Positions 51,009 to 58,838 of a DNA stretch of 64,000 nt are shown piece by piece. Source of the stretch: Neoroseomonas marina (GTDB lineage: Bacteria > Pseudomonadota > Alphaproteobacteria > Acetobacterales > Acetobacteraceae); assembly GCF_012927745.1 (NCBI RefSeq), contig NZ_JABBKX010000003.1, forward strand, positions 186,001 to 250,000. Reading direction: 5' to 3'. The stretch's first letter is position 1. Each line of letters opens with the position of its first letter. Both the position numbers and the translations under genes were made by a program. The notes beneath the pieces were generated by a model. The model was not told the origin of the DNA. It worked only from the letters and a program-made list of their open reading frames with translations, and did not search any database.

Positions 51009-51680
51009 ATGGACCCCCGCCAGACCCGCGGCTACCGCAACCGCAACCCGGGCAACATCGAGCACCAGCCGGCGAACCGCTGGCAGGGCCTTGCCGATCC
51101 ACCGATCGAGCCCCCACCCGCCGGCGGCGGCGCGCCCCGCTTCGCGCGCTTCATCAGCCATGAATACGGCATCCGCGCACTCGCGATGCTGCTGACGACC
51201 TACCAGGACCGCCACGGCCTCCGGACCATTCGCGGCATCGTCACCCGCTGGGCCCCGGGGCGGGAGAACGACACCGAGGCCTATATCGCCGCCGTCGCGC
51301 GGCGAATGGACCGCCACCCGCGGGCGGGACTGGACCTGCACAGCTACGCCGATCTGCGGCCGCTCGTGGAAGCGGTGATCCAGCATGAGCTCGGCGGCAT
51401 GCCGTATGACCGCGCGACCATCGATGCGGGCCTGCGGTTGGCGGGCGTCGTGCCGGAAGGACGCACCGCTGTCGCGCGCAGCGGCACGGCGCGGGCGGCG
51501 GCGGGCACGGCCGCGGCGGGCGTCGGCTCGGTCGCGGCCGTCGAGGTGATCGGCCAAGTGGCGCCGCATCTCGGCGCGGCAGCGGAACTCGCGCGGGCCC
51601 TTGGGCCTTGGCTGGCGGGGGCGATGATCCTCGGCGTCGCGGGCTGGTTCGTCGCCCAGCGCATGCGGCGGCCGGCATGA
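51009..51680 (+). CDS. Phage endolysin-like protein with C-terminal membrane helix
   Basis: A 223-residue protein. The N-terminal domain (TRGYRNRNPGNIEHQPANRW, then ARFISHEYGIRALAMLLTTYQDRHGLRTIRGIVTRWAP and ENDTEAYIAAVARRM) is the NPGNI-type domain found in phage lysis or structural proteins and thought to act on peptidoglycan. A linker and one hydrophobic C-terminal helix (GPWLAGAMILGVAGWFVAQ) follow. ATG 51009 is used. It overlaps the next gene by four bases (ATGA) and precedes a spanin-like pair, which supports a lysis role. Confidence 0.72.
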   Translation: MDPRQTRGYRNRNPGNIEHQPANRWQGLADPPIEPPPAGGGAPRFARFISHEYGIRALAMLLTTYQDRHGLRTIRGIVTRWAPGRENDTEAYIAAVARRMDRHPRAGLDLHSYADLRPLVEAVIQHELGGMPYDRATIDAGLRLAGVVPEGRTAVARSGTARAAAGTAAAGVGSVAAVEVIGQVAPHLGAAAELARALGPWLAGAMILGVAGWFVAQRMRRPA

Positions 51681-51928
51681 GCGCGATCGTCGCCCTGCTG
51701 TCCGCGGCCTGGGGACGGGTCGCGGGGTGGGCCGCGGCGTTGGGCGCGGCGCTCGTCGTGTTGCTGGCCGCCTATGCCGCCGGGCGGCGCGACGGGCGCG
51801 GCGCGGCGGAGTCCGAAACGCTGAGGCGCGCGGCGCGCGCGCGGGAGGTACGCGATGCGGTCGAGCGCGATCTGGATCGGTCTGGCGATGCTGCTGGCCG
51901 GCTGCGGCGGGACTGGCAGCGGCGCTGA
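51677..51928 (+). CDS. Putative inner-membrane spanin (Rz-like)
   Basis: An 83-residue protein with one N-terminal membrane helix (about residues 13-34, GWAAALGAALVVLLAAYAAG). A charged helical tail rich in Arg, Glu and Ala (SETLRRAARAREVRDAVERD) could form a coiled coil. Size and layout match i-spanins. Its last 74 bases contain, in another frame, the start of a small lipoprotein gene, the classical Rz/Rz1 arrangement. Start overlaps the endolysin-like gene. Confidence 0.7.
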   Translation: MSAIVALLSAAWGRVAGWAAALGAALVVLLAAYAAGRRDGRGAAESETLRRAARAREVRDAVERDLDRSGDAAGRLRRDWQRR

Positions 51929-52043
51929 GGCCTGCGGGCCTTGGCGGCCGATCCTGGTCTCGGTCGCGGATCGGCTGGAGGACGCCACGGCGCGGGCGAT
52001 CCTCGCCCACAACATGACCGGGCGGCGCCTCTGCGGCTGGTGA
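51855..52043 (+). CDS. Putative outer-membrane spanin lipoprotein (Rz1-like), overlapping
   Basis: A 62-residue lipoprotein. The signal MRSSAIWIGLAMLLAGC has a lipobox (LLAG-C, Cys17). The mature part of 46 residues ends in TARAILAHNMTGRRLCGW, a wording I associate with small proteins in lysis cassettes of alphaproteobacterial prophages. It begins 74 bases inside the preceding i-spanin gene in a different frame and extends 115 bases past it. An o-spanin joins the i-spanin across the periplasm to fuse membranes at lysis. Confidence 0.72.
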   Translation: MRSSAIWIGLAMLLAGCGGTGSGAEACGPWRPILVSVADRLEDATARAILAHNMTGRRLCGW

Positions 52044-52087
52044 AGCGGGCGGGTTTCGGGAAGCATGGGGGCCGAGAGAGGAACGCC

Positions 52088-52867
52088 ATGACCGAAGACA
52101 CCCGCCTGGATCCCCCGAGCCTCGAGATCGAGGGCGCGCGCGCGACGATCCGCCTGCACCGGTCCCGCCACCGCAACCGCGTGGAGCCCGGCGACATCAT
52201 CCGCCTGATGGAGCATTTCGACACGGTGGATGCGAACCCGTCGCTGCGGGTCCTGGTCGTCGCGGCGAGCGGGCCGGCCTTCAGCGCCGGCTTCCACCTC
52301 GGCGGCTTCGCCGAGGACCGGGCGGCCGCCGCCCGCGCCCCGGGCTTCGACGCCATGGTCGACCGCTTTGAGGCGATCCGCGTGCCGACCATCTGCCGGC
52401 TGCAGGGCGGGGTCTATGGCGGGTCGACCGACTTCGCGCTGACGGCGGATTTCCGCGTGGGCGTGACGGGGATGGAGATGTTCATGCCGGCCGCGCGGCT
52501 CGGCGTGCACTACTACCCGGGCGGGCTGCGTCGATATGTCTCGCGCCTGGGGCTGAATACGGCGAAGCGCCTGTTCCTGACGGCGGAGAAGCTCGGCGGG
52601 GAGGAGCTGCTGCGGATCGGCTACCTGACGCATCTGGTGGCGCCGGATGCGCTCGATGCGGCGGTGGACGGGTTGGCGGCGACGCTCGCGGCGATGGCGC
52701 CGATGGCGGTGCAGGGGATGAAGCAGGCGCTCAACGAGATCGGGCACGGGCGCCTCGACGTCCCGGCCTGCGAGGCGCGGGCGAAGGCGTGCAAGGAGAG
52801 CGCGGATATTCAGGAAGGCCTGAAGGCATTCCGGGAAAAGCGGGCACCGGTGTTCAAGGGGATGTGA
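52088..52867 (+). CDS. Enoyl-CoA hydratase/isomerase-family protein
   Basis: A 259-residue crotonase-fold protein. The oxyanion-hole segments are GPAFSAGFHLGGF and LQGGVYGGSTDFALTADFRVG. The usual catalytic glutamates are not at canonical places (GVHYYPGGLRRY replaces the GxxP-E region), so the reaction is uncertain. ATG 52088 is preceded by GAGAGAGGAAC. The gene ends two bases before the left end of the integrative element, so it is a chromosomal neighbour of the original tRNA site. Confidence 0.82.
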   Translation: MTEDTRLDPPSLEIEGARATIRLHRSRHRNRVEPGDIIRLMEHFDTVDANPSLRVLVVAASGPAFSAGFHLGGFAEDRAAAARAPGFDAMVDRFEAIRVPTICRLQGGVYGGSTDFALTADFRVGVTGMEMFMPAARLGVHYYPGGLRRYVSRLGLNTAKRLFLTAEKLGGEELLRIGYLTHLVAPDALDAAVDGLAATLAAMAPMAVQGMKQALNEIGHGRLDVPACEARAKACKESADIQEGLKAFREKRAPVFKGM

Positions 52868-52869
52868 GG

Positions 52870-52895
52870 TGGTGCTGTTGGAGAGGATTGAACTC
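52870..52895. repeat. Left attachment-site copy (attL)
   Basis: Twenty-six bases identical to 58764-58789, from the encoded CCA (TGG on this strand) to the T-arm. The match stops sharply on both sides, and no other tRNA sequence follows, so this is the repeat made by integration. Confidence 0.9.
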
Positions 52896-52953
52896 GGCCC
52901 AGCACGGGCGAACGCTAGGTTTTCTGCGGGTTTCCGGAAGGTTGCGCTGCGGT

Positions 52954-52971
52954 AGATGTATCACTCGGATG
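52954..52971. repeat. Candidate integrase arm site, left
   Basis: The 18-base sequence AGATGTATCACTCGGATG lies 58 bases inside attL. It matches 58683-58700 near attR at 17 of 18 positions, in the same orientation. Confidence 0.55.
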
Positions 52972-53042
52972 GATCGGCGGGCAACCACGCCGCTCGGCAG
53001 ACCATTGACAGGATGCGTCCAACGCACCTAGCCGCGTAAGGC

Positions 53043-53528
53043 ATGGATCGACGGGACCCTGCCCCCTCCGCCTGGTGGCTCGCCCTCTATGCCGGAAACA
53101 CACTCGCGTTCGGGGTGTTTGCGGCCCTCCTTCTGCGTTGGGTGGTCGACACAAAAGTCATTGAGCATCTGTGGCTGCGCGGACAGGCAGAGGTAGTTGC
53201 AGTGACCGGGGCGAGGGGTAGTGGCGGCAGGAGGAGCTTTGATCTTCGGCTCCGAGTGTCGCTGCCAGACGGCGGCGCTGTCGTCGGGAATACGATCCGC
53301 CCGCACCCATTGCGTGTGTCTTGGACCGTTCCCAAGCGGGTTCCCCAACCGGGTGACCGCATGGAAGTCATGGTAGACCCCGACGACAGCTCTCGCGTGG
53401 TCACTGTCGGCGGCCTTGGCCTGCCTGGGTTCGCCGCCGCATTTGGCGTCATGGCATTGGCGGTCTGCGTCGCTTCGCTATGCTTCCTCATAGGGGGCGG
53501 TCGGCGGCGCTACGGCTGGCGGCTATAG
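53043..53528 (+). CDS. DUF3592-like membrane protein
   Basis: A 161-residue protein with an N-terminal helix (WWLALYAGNTLAFGVFAALLL), a periplasmic beta domain of about 85 residues, and a C-terminal helix (GFAAAFGVMALAVCVASLCFLIGG). The layout and segments such as QPGDRMEVMVDPDDSSRVV resemble DUF3592 proteins. It is the only clear plus-strand gene in the element and stands next to attL. TAAGG precedes the ATG. Function is unknown; it may be cargo. Confidence 0.6.
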   Translation: MDRRDPAPSAWWLALYAGNTLAFGVFAALLLRWVVDTKVIEHLWLRGQAEVVAVTGARGSGGRRSFDLRLRVSLPDGGAVVGNTIRPHPLRVSWTVPKRVPQPGDRMEVMVDPDDSSRVVTVGGLGLPGFAAAFGVMALAVCVASLCFLIGGGRRRYGWRL

Positions 53529-53644
53529 TCTCCTGAGGTTCCCGCTGTCGGCCGCTGCGGCGGGGCAGTGACGGGCCCTGTTCTCGCCCGCACCCCCAAA
53601 CCCAGCCGCTCCCTTCCAGGCCCATAGCGGCGGCTCCGTCGCGC

Positions 53645-53881
53645 CTAGCGGGGCTGTGCCTTCAAGCGGACCCGAGGCTTCCCATGGCGGGCGACGTAGC
53701 TCCCGAGCACCGCCCGTGCCTCCAAATCCCCGTCCCCTGCCACCCACCGCTGAAGGGGAGACAGACGGGAGACCAGACGGCGGGCGGCCCCAACGTCCCC
53801 GCCGAGTGCTGCGGCGATGCGGTCCGTGGCTGCTTCGCGGTGCCCGGCTAGCCATCGGTGGGTCTCAGTGGTCGTGCTCAT
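53645..53881 (-). CDS. Small hypothetical protein of the element
   Basis: A 78-residue protein, MSTTTETHRWLAGHREAATD..., helical, with a basic end (GKPRVRLKAQPR). No motif is recognised. The upstream side (53940-54180) is strikingly AT-rich for this genome and could hold its promoter. It may be a small DNA-binding or accessory protein of the element. Confidence 0.45.
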   Translation of the reverse strand: MSTTTETHRWLAGHREAATDRIAAALGGDVGAARRLVSRLSPLQRWVAGDGDLEARAVLGSYVARHGKPRVRLKAQPR

Positions 53882-54220
53882 GCGGCTTGGCCTCCGTTCC
53901 TATCCTCGGTCATCCCGAGGGCAGCCCAATGGTGCCAGTAGCGGGCCCATAGCGGAACCGGGGAAGCAATATAATCCGCAGGAATATCAGTCCCTTAATC
54001 GGGAGTGACGCAGGGCCGGGACGACGCCGCGCTTTGGCCCGATGGACCCGGAAGCGGGAGCGATCCCGGGAATACTGGATGCGAAGGACGCACCGCCTAC
54101 CGACCCGGAGCACGCCGAAAAAACATATCCCATACCAGAAGCATTAAAGATTATTGTCCTAAATCAGGCTGCCTTCAAGTGTAGTGGGTTGACCGGAAGC
54201 CCCGTGGCCTACCCCCGGCC
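53882..54220. other. Gene-poor, AT-rich stretch of the element
   Basis: About 340 bases with no convincing gene. Positions 53960-54000 and 54115-54180 are far richer in A and T than anything else in the window (for example AAAAAACATAT and ATTAAAGATTATTG). Short frames on both strands have no family likeness. It may be a promoter or replication region, or a scar of older insertions. Confidence 0.5.
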
Positions 54221-54955
54221 TCACACCGCTATCCTCTCGGCCCGTGCGATGACCCGCCGAACTGCCGTGGCGGTCCACGGACCGTTGCCCGATGGGGTCG
54301 GCACACCCCGGACGCTCAAAGCTGCGGCGATCTGGTGCAAGGACCCTGCCCCCGCCTCCCGCGCCTCCCGGATGGCATCCATCACGCGGAACGCCGCATG
54401 GTCAGCAGCCTGGGCTCGCGCGGCGCCCGATGCCTTGCCCCCTGCGGTCGCGTTCGGGGGCGCTGACGGGCGATAGCCACGGTCCCCGCCGAGCTTCACG
54501 CCACGGGCCTTGGCGGCTGCCAGGGCGGCCTTGGTCCGGGCGGAAATCATCCGGGCCTCCTCCTCCGCGACCAGGGCCATGATGCCCACCGTGAGGCGGT
54601 TCGCGGTCGGCATGTCGGTGGCGACGAACTCCACCCCCGCCTTCTGCAAGCCGAGAAGGAAGTGAGCGTCACGGGCCAGCCGGTCGAGCTTGGCGACCAA
54701 GAGCGTTGCACCGGTCTGTCGGCACCGGGCGATGGCTGCGGCTAGCTGCGGCCTCTCACTCTTCCGGCCGCTCTCCACCTCCACGAATGGCGGGGCCAGA
54801 AGGCGGTCGGTCGGCCGCAGGAACGCCCCGATGGCTGCCTGCTGCGCCTCAAGCCCCAGGCCCGACCGCCCCTGCTGGTCCGTGCTGACGCGGAGGTAGG
54901 CGACGAAGGTCCGGCCCTCGGCGGCATGTGCGGTGGCGCTGGTAGCGGCTGACAT
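54221..54955 (-). CDS. Serine recombinase (resolvase/invertase family)
   Basis: A 244-residue recombinase. The catalytic Ser is in FVAYLRVSTDQQGRSGLG, the later arginine region is LLVAKLDRLARDAHFLLGL, and helix E is MALVAEEEARMISARTKAALAAAKARGV. A C-terminal DNA-binding region of about 80 residues ends in RGVPTPSGNGPWTATAVRRVIARA, typical of Recombinase/HTH-7 domains. Length fits small resolvases rather than large integrases. It probably resolves dimers or inverts a segment of the element. Confidence 0.9.
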   Translation of the reverse strand: MSAATSATAHAAEGRTFVAYLRVSTDQQGRSGLGLEAQQAAIGAFLRPTDRLLAPPFVEVESGRKSERPQLAAAIARCRQTGATLLVAKLDRLARDAHFLLGLQKAGVEFVATDMPTANRLTVGIMALVAEEEARMISARTKAALAAAKARGVKLGGDRGYRPSAPPNATAGGKASGAARAQAADHAAFRVMDAIREAREAGAGSLHQIAAALSVRGVPTPSGNGPWTATAVRRVIARAERIAV

Positions 54956-55499
54956 GGGCTAGCTCCCGGTCCCGTGCGGCGACGGGCCGGAAGATGGAGA
55001 GGTGTGCCCACTGTGTCAACAACTGATCAACGAGCGTTGCCCTGTTCATGTCACGATGGCGGCCCGCCTCGGGGCTGGTGCGGTGCCCACTACGGGCGCC
55101 TTGCGGTTTCATACCGCGAAGCAGCGACGGGCGGGCATAGCGTGGCGCCGAGGGGGCCGGGAGGGCTGGCCGGGGCCCGGGGGCTTCCACGCCCCCCACC
55201 GGGGGGAAAGCGCGACGGCCGGGCTTGCGGATGGCCGCTCAGGGTCACGACCCAAAATGCCCGGACCCTGGACGGCCCCGAGAAATGGGGTCCCTCGGCC
55301 ACATTCTGGTCCCGATCCGGCAACGCTAGGTTTTCCCTGGGCTTCCGGCTGGTCGTGCCCCGCTGAAAACCCCGGTCTGTCGCCTAGAGGTGTCCATTTT
55401 TGACAGGCCCCCGAGGGTGCCCCTTCCGATGCCCTCGGATGTGGCCGGGGCCTCCCGGCTCCCCCGGGAAGGTGGAACGTCGAGAGGCCCCAGCCGTGC
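54956..55499. other. 544-bp region without a clear gene
   Basis: No convincing gene. A 27-base sequence beginning AACGCTAGGTTTTC at 55322-55348 repeats the attL-proximal motif at 52911-52937 with 23 identities. TTGACA occurs at 55400, inside TGTCCATTTTTGACA. A short plus-strand frame from 54974 contains a Cys/His cluster (CSCHDGGPPRGWCGAHYGRL) like a degenerate zinc or HNH motif. Confidence 0.5.
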
Positions 55500-56231
55500 C
55501 TAGAACTCGTGGCTTGGCGGGACCCAGGCGCGGCCCTCCCGAAGCTCCCGAAGGGCTGCCTCAGTTGCGGCTACCAGTGCCCCGCGTCGCCCCGGATCGC
55601 GCACGCCACGGGCCGCTGAGAGGGCCTGTGCGATGGCCTCCTGCGCCGTCCTGGCGAAGCCCTCTTCGGGGTCCTCCGGCGCTGGCGCCTCGGCCATCGG
55701 CGTTGCCTCGCTGCCGTATTCCTTGGCGATGTCGGGGAAGTCCTTGTGCATCCAGTTGCTCACGGTCTGGTGGGTGACGTGCCCGCCAAGGGCCTTGGCG
55801 ATGTCCCGGTAGGACAGCCTCCCCGGCCCCTGCCCTGCCCTTGCGGGGACGCGGTGGCGCCGGGCGGTGATGAAGGCCCGGAAGGCGCTGCGAAGCTCGC
55901 CCTTCTTGAGCGGTAGCCCGTGGGTGAGGTTGGCTTCGGCGGCCAGCCATCGGGCTTCCTGCGCCGTCGCCTCGGTGACGAGGGCCGGGACGTGGGTCGC
56001 TCCGGTGATCTGGTGGGCCGCGACGCGGTGCCAGCCATCGACCAGCACCGGCACCCCGGCCACCATTGCGACCCGCACGGGCGGAAGCTCCACCTCGGCC
56101 CGCAGCGCGTTGGCGTAGCGGTCCACCGCACCGGGCTCCATCCGGGTCCTGATCTGAAACCGTGGGTCCCGGTGAAGGTCCGCGATGGGGAACCAGATGG
56201 GCACCACCTGGCGGTCATGCTTCTCGATCAT
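55500..56231 (-). CDS. ParB/sulfiredoxin-fold DNA-binding-like protein
   Basis: A 243-residue protein. Residues about 10-110 form a ParB-N-like domain: VPIWFPIADLHRDPRFQIRTRM, VRVAMVAGVPVLVDGWHRVAAHQITG and ARWLAAEANLTHGLPLKKGELRSAFRAFI. DGWHR corresponds to the family's DGhHR. A helix-turn-helix follows (LSYRDIAKALGGHVTHQTVSNWMHKDF). The acidic C-terminus is unrecognised. ATG 56231 is chosen at the domain boundary. It could control partition, replication or transcription of the element, or recognise the hairpin repeats upstream at 56995-57086. Confidence 0.75.
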   Translation of the reverse strand: MIEKHDRQVVPIWFPIADLHRDPRFQIRTRMEPGAVDRYANALRAEVELPPVRVAMVAGVPVLVDGWHRVAAHQITGATHVPALVTEATAQEARWLAAEANLTHGLPLKKGELRSAFRAFITARRHRVPARAGQGPGRLSYRDIAKALGGHVTHQTVSNWMHKDFPDIAKEYGSEATPMAEAPAPEDPEEGFARTAQEAIAQALSAARGVRDPGRRGALVAATEAALRELREGRAWVPPSHEF

Positions 56232-56260
56232 TTGGCGGCGAGGGTCGTGCGATGCACGGC

Positions 56261-56698
56261 TCAGAACGCCTCGGCCGCAACGAGAAGCCGCGCCTCGCGG
56301 CGTCCACCGCACCCCTCAGTGATGAGGAAGTTGCCCTCGGTGAGGTTGAGGCGGTCCTTGCTCGCGAAGCGCATGGTCGCCCGCTGCGCCTCCTCCGCGA
56401 AGAGGAGACGGTGGAGGTAGACGTTGCTCCCGCCGGGACGCCCGCCGGGGACATCGAGGTTGATGCAGGGGTAGCGGCGACCGTGCCCGTCATCGTTGAA
56501 ATACGGGGGCGGAAAGGGCTTGTCGGTCAGCTTCTCGACCGCCGCCTTCACTCGCTCAAAGCGGCTGCGGTCCATCGTGATGGTCCGGCCGCAGCGCGTG
56601 CGGATGGTGGTCACGTCAGGCGGCGGCGTGCCATGGCGGTGACGTGCGTAGGCGGCAGCACGGACTTGCTCCGCGCTGGGGGCTTGGGTGTGGTTCAT
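56261..56698 (-). CDS. HNH-like/AP2-type hypothetical protein
   Basis: A 145-residue protein located 29 bases upstream of the ParB-like gene in the same direction. The segment VYLHRLLFAEEAQRATMRFASKDRLNLTEGNFLI resembles the core of HNH homing-type endonucleases (LHRL...N-L-x-x-GN), but the usual second His and Asn residues are not all present. It may be a degenerate nuclease or a DNA-binding protein. Confidence 0.5.
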   Translation of the reverse strand: MNHTQAPSAEQVRAAAYARHRHGTPPPDVTTIRTRCGRTITMDRSRFERVKAAVEKLTDKPFPPPYFNDDGHGRRYPCINLDVPGGRPGGSNVYLHRLLFAEEAQRATMRFASKDRLNLTEGNFLITEGCGGRREARLLVAAEAF

Positions 56699-57114
56699 GG
56701 GGTCTCGGCAATGAGGATGGCGTGATGCGCCGACCGTCCTCCCGCACGGATGCGTGGCGGGCGCAGACGGTGGTCAGCATCGGGTTGAAGGGGTTTGGCG
56801 ATGGCGGCCTTGGTCAGGCCGGGCGCCCCGGCGTTGGGGGCGGACCGCGAGAGACCGGCTAGCGGCCTGCCATCGCAATCCGCCCCCGCCATCGCCATTG
56901 CCGGGGCGAAACTGGTCCACGCGCGGCGGGTTCCGCTGGGTGCGTGGGGAGATGCACCCTATTGCCCAGCGCCCGGGACTGGCTGCTCCGTTTCCGGTCC
57001 ACTGACTGGACCGCAAATTCTTGGGCCATGGGGAGGTGAGCCGTATTGGCCCCCGGGGCCGCTTCCGGTCCACTCAGACTGGACCGCAAATCCTGGGGCC
57101 CTGGGAGGTGAGCC
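56699..57114. other. 416-bp intergenic region with hairpin repeats
   Basis: No gene is seen between the HNH-like start and the integrase stop. The right half carries two copies of a hairpin-plus-tail unit at 56995 and 57066, and a weaker third relative near 56945. Confidence 0.6.
56995..57086. repeat. Pair of CGGTCCA/TGGACCG hairpins
   Basis: CGGTCCA and TGGACCG arms flank five bases (56995-57013) and again seven bases (57066-57086). Each hairpin is followed by a related 29-base tail containing CAAAT and GGGAGGTGAGCC. Unit spacing is 71 bases. Candidates are binding sites for the ParB-like protein, a replication or transfer origin, or terminators. Confidence 0.65.
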
Positions 57115-58671
57115 CTAACCCTCCGATGGCGGCACCGGAGAGGGCACCCGCGCAAGGTCCTTCAACACCTCGTCCGGCATCCCTCGAAAGCCCTTCCCGT
57201 ATCCTGCGCCTGCGTTCCTCGGGTTGAACCGGCCGGTGATGGCGTCCTGCGCTTCGTGCGAGACCCGCGCCTTGCGAAGCTCGTCCTCCATGCGGTGCCG
57301 CCACGAGTGCGCCGGGGCCTTCTTCGGGTCCTTGATGCCGACCACATCGCGCATCCATCGCCCATGCTCGGCTTGCGCGTTGGTCGTGCGCGTCCCGTCC
57401 TTCGATGCGACGATGCTCGGGAACAGCGGGCCAAGTGGATCGGCCGGAAGCTCCGTGACGTAGCGAAGGAAGCCCTCAGCGATCAGCTCCGGATGCAGCG
57501 GGATCATCCGTTGCATGGTCTCGTTCTTCCCGGCCCGCGCTTCGGTCGGTCGGATGTCGAGGATCATCACGCCCGCTTCCTGCCGCACGTCACCACGCCG
57601 AAGCTCCGCAAGCTCCCCCAGACGGGCCCCGGTGAAGCACAGCAGCCAGGGCAGCCAACGCAGCGCCCCCGTCTCCAGCCGTGCGGCGGTGAGGATGCGC
57701 TTCGCGTCATCATCGGAATACGGATCGCGTGATGCCGGGCCCCGGCGCTTCACCTTGGGTGCCATCCCAGCGAACGGGTTGCCCGCGACCTTCCGGTTCT
57801 TCGTCGCCCATTTGAACACGGTGCCGGCCGCAATCACGTCATCCGCGACCGTGCCCACGTCCTTGCCTTCCGCAAGGCGGGCTTCCTTGAACCTCACCAC
57901 GTCATCGGCGGTGATGCGCTGCACGTCATCGAAGCCGAGGATGCGGGCGAGGCTGCGAAACGTGCCGCGATACTTCTTGGCCGTCGCAGCCGATGGCGTC
58001 GCCTCCGCTGCCCACGCCTCAAGGAGGGTCTCACTAGTCAATGGCACGGCCTTGCGTTCGGCTGATGGGGTGATGGGGGGTATTGGCGCCACGCTGGCCT
58101 CAGGCACGACGATGGGCGGGAACGTCGCGACGTGTGCATCCGGCGAGTAGTCGCCTTCCGCCCTGCGTCGCAGCGTTTCAGCGGCCTTAAGCTTGGTCCC
58201 GTAGAGGGCCCTTGCGATGCGCCTGATGCTGTCCGCGTCGGCCGCGATGCCGTGCTGCCGCGCAAGCCGCTGTGCATCGGTGAGGTCGGCCGCGCTGGGG
58301 CCTATGGGCTGGTCCGTCGCGGCGTCCCGTTCAAGCTCCGCGTAAAGCTGCTCCGCGAATAGCTCCCATCCCTCCGGCGCTCCCGGATCATCCTCCCAGT
58401 GCGCGACGGTCTCCCGATAGAGCGCACCGCAGAGGGCAACCACCTCGCGGTGTGTCAGGCGCCGCGCAGGGCCAAGAGCGGCACGCGCAGCCGCGAACTC
58501 ATGCTCGATCTTCCGCAGCGCCGCAGGGGCCCGCTTCGCTGCCTCGGTGGGGTCCTTAGTCCGCAGGCTGATGATGCGCTCGGCGCTCCCGATGATGGGC
58601 CGAAGCTCCTTCGGAACCACCTTGCGGATGCGATACACGCCGGTCGTCGGATGCTTCGTCGGTCGGGTCAT
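57115..58671 (-). CDS. int: Tyrosine-recombinase integrase
   Basis: A 518-residue integrase. The N-terminal 60 residues (TTGVYRIRKVVPKELRPIIGSAERIISLRT) match the DUF6538-type opening of such integrases, followed by a SAM-like core-binding domain near residues 215-300. The catalytic part shows R in CFTGARLGELAELRRGD, H-x-x-R in AHSWRHRMEDEL and Tyr in NAGAGYGKGF. ATG 58671 is used; a TTG 12 bases earlier is possible. The gene reads away from attR and its upstream region overlaps candidate arm sites, so it may autoregulate. Confidence 0.92.
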   Translation of the reverse strand: MTRPTKHPTTGVYRIRKVVPKELRPIIGSAERIISLRTKDPTEAAKRAPAALRKIEHEFAAARAALGPARRLTHREVVALCGALYRETVAHWEDDPGAPEGWELFAEQLYAELERDAATDQPIGPSAADLTDAQRLARQHGIAADADSIRRIARALYGTKLKAAETLRRRAEGDYSPDAHVATFPPIVVPEASVAPIPPITPSAERKAVPLTSETLLEAWAAEATPSAATAKKYRGTFRSLARILGFDDVQRITADDVVRFKEARLAEGKDVGTVADDVIAAGTVFKWATKNRKVAGNPFAGMAPKVKRRGPASRDPYSDDDAKRILTAARLETGALRWLPWLLCFTGARLGELAELRRGDVRQEAGVMILDIRPTEARAGKNETMQRMIPLHPELIAEGFLRYVTELPADPLGPLFPSIVASKDGTRTTNAQAEHGRWMRDVVGIKDPKKAPAHSWRHRMEDELRKARVSHEAQDAITGRFNPRNAGAGYGKGFRGMPDEVLKDLARVPSPVPPSEG

Positions 58672-58682
58672 CGAAAGGGCCA

Positions 58683-58706
58683 AGATGTATCACCCGGATG
58701 TATCAC
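58683..58706. repeat. Candidate integrase arm sites, right
   Basis: AGATGTATCACCCGGATG at 58683-58700 repeats the left-end motif. GATGTATCAC occurs twice here (58684-58693 and 58697-58706) with a 13-base period. The sites lie 12 bases upstream of the integrase ATG and about 60 bases from attR. Confidence 0.55.
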
Positions 58707-58742
58707 CGGAGACACGCAAACCCTTGTTTCGCCTGATTTTCG

Positions 58743-58759
58743 AGGCCCTTCAAGGGCCT
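58743..58759 (-). terminator. Hairpin directly after tRNA-Thr
   Basis: AGGCCCTT and AAGGGCCT form a perfect eight-base stem around one base, four bases past the encoded CCA. It lies inside the element, so integration has supplied this 3' context. No strong T-run follows on the tRNA strand. Confidence 0.5.
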
Positions 58760-58763
58760 AAGA

Positions 58764-58838
<75 letters not shown>

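Noticed and set aside
52870..52895. A second tRNA gene at the left end of the element
   Set aside because: Only the last 26 bases of tRNA-Thr are present; the D- and anticodon arms are absent. It is the attachment-site copy.
54042..54476. 144-codon plus-strand frame in the element
   Set aside because: Only its first 50 codons lie outside the serine recombinase gene and they have no motif or ribosome-binding site; the remainder is antisense to the recombinase.
55391..55405. TGTC...GACA palindrome with an embedded TTGACA
   Set aside because: Arms are only four bases and no -10 box follows at 16-18 bases on the plus strand.
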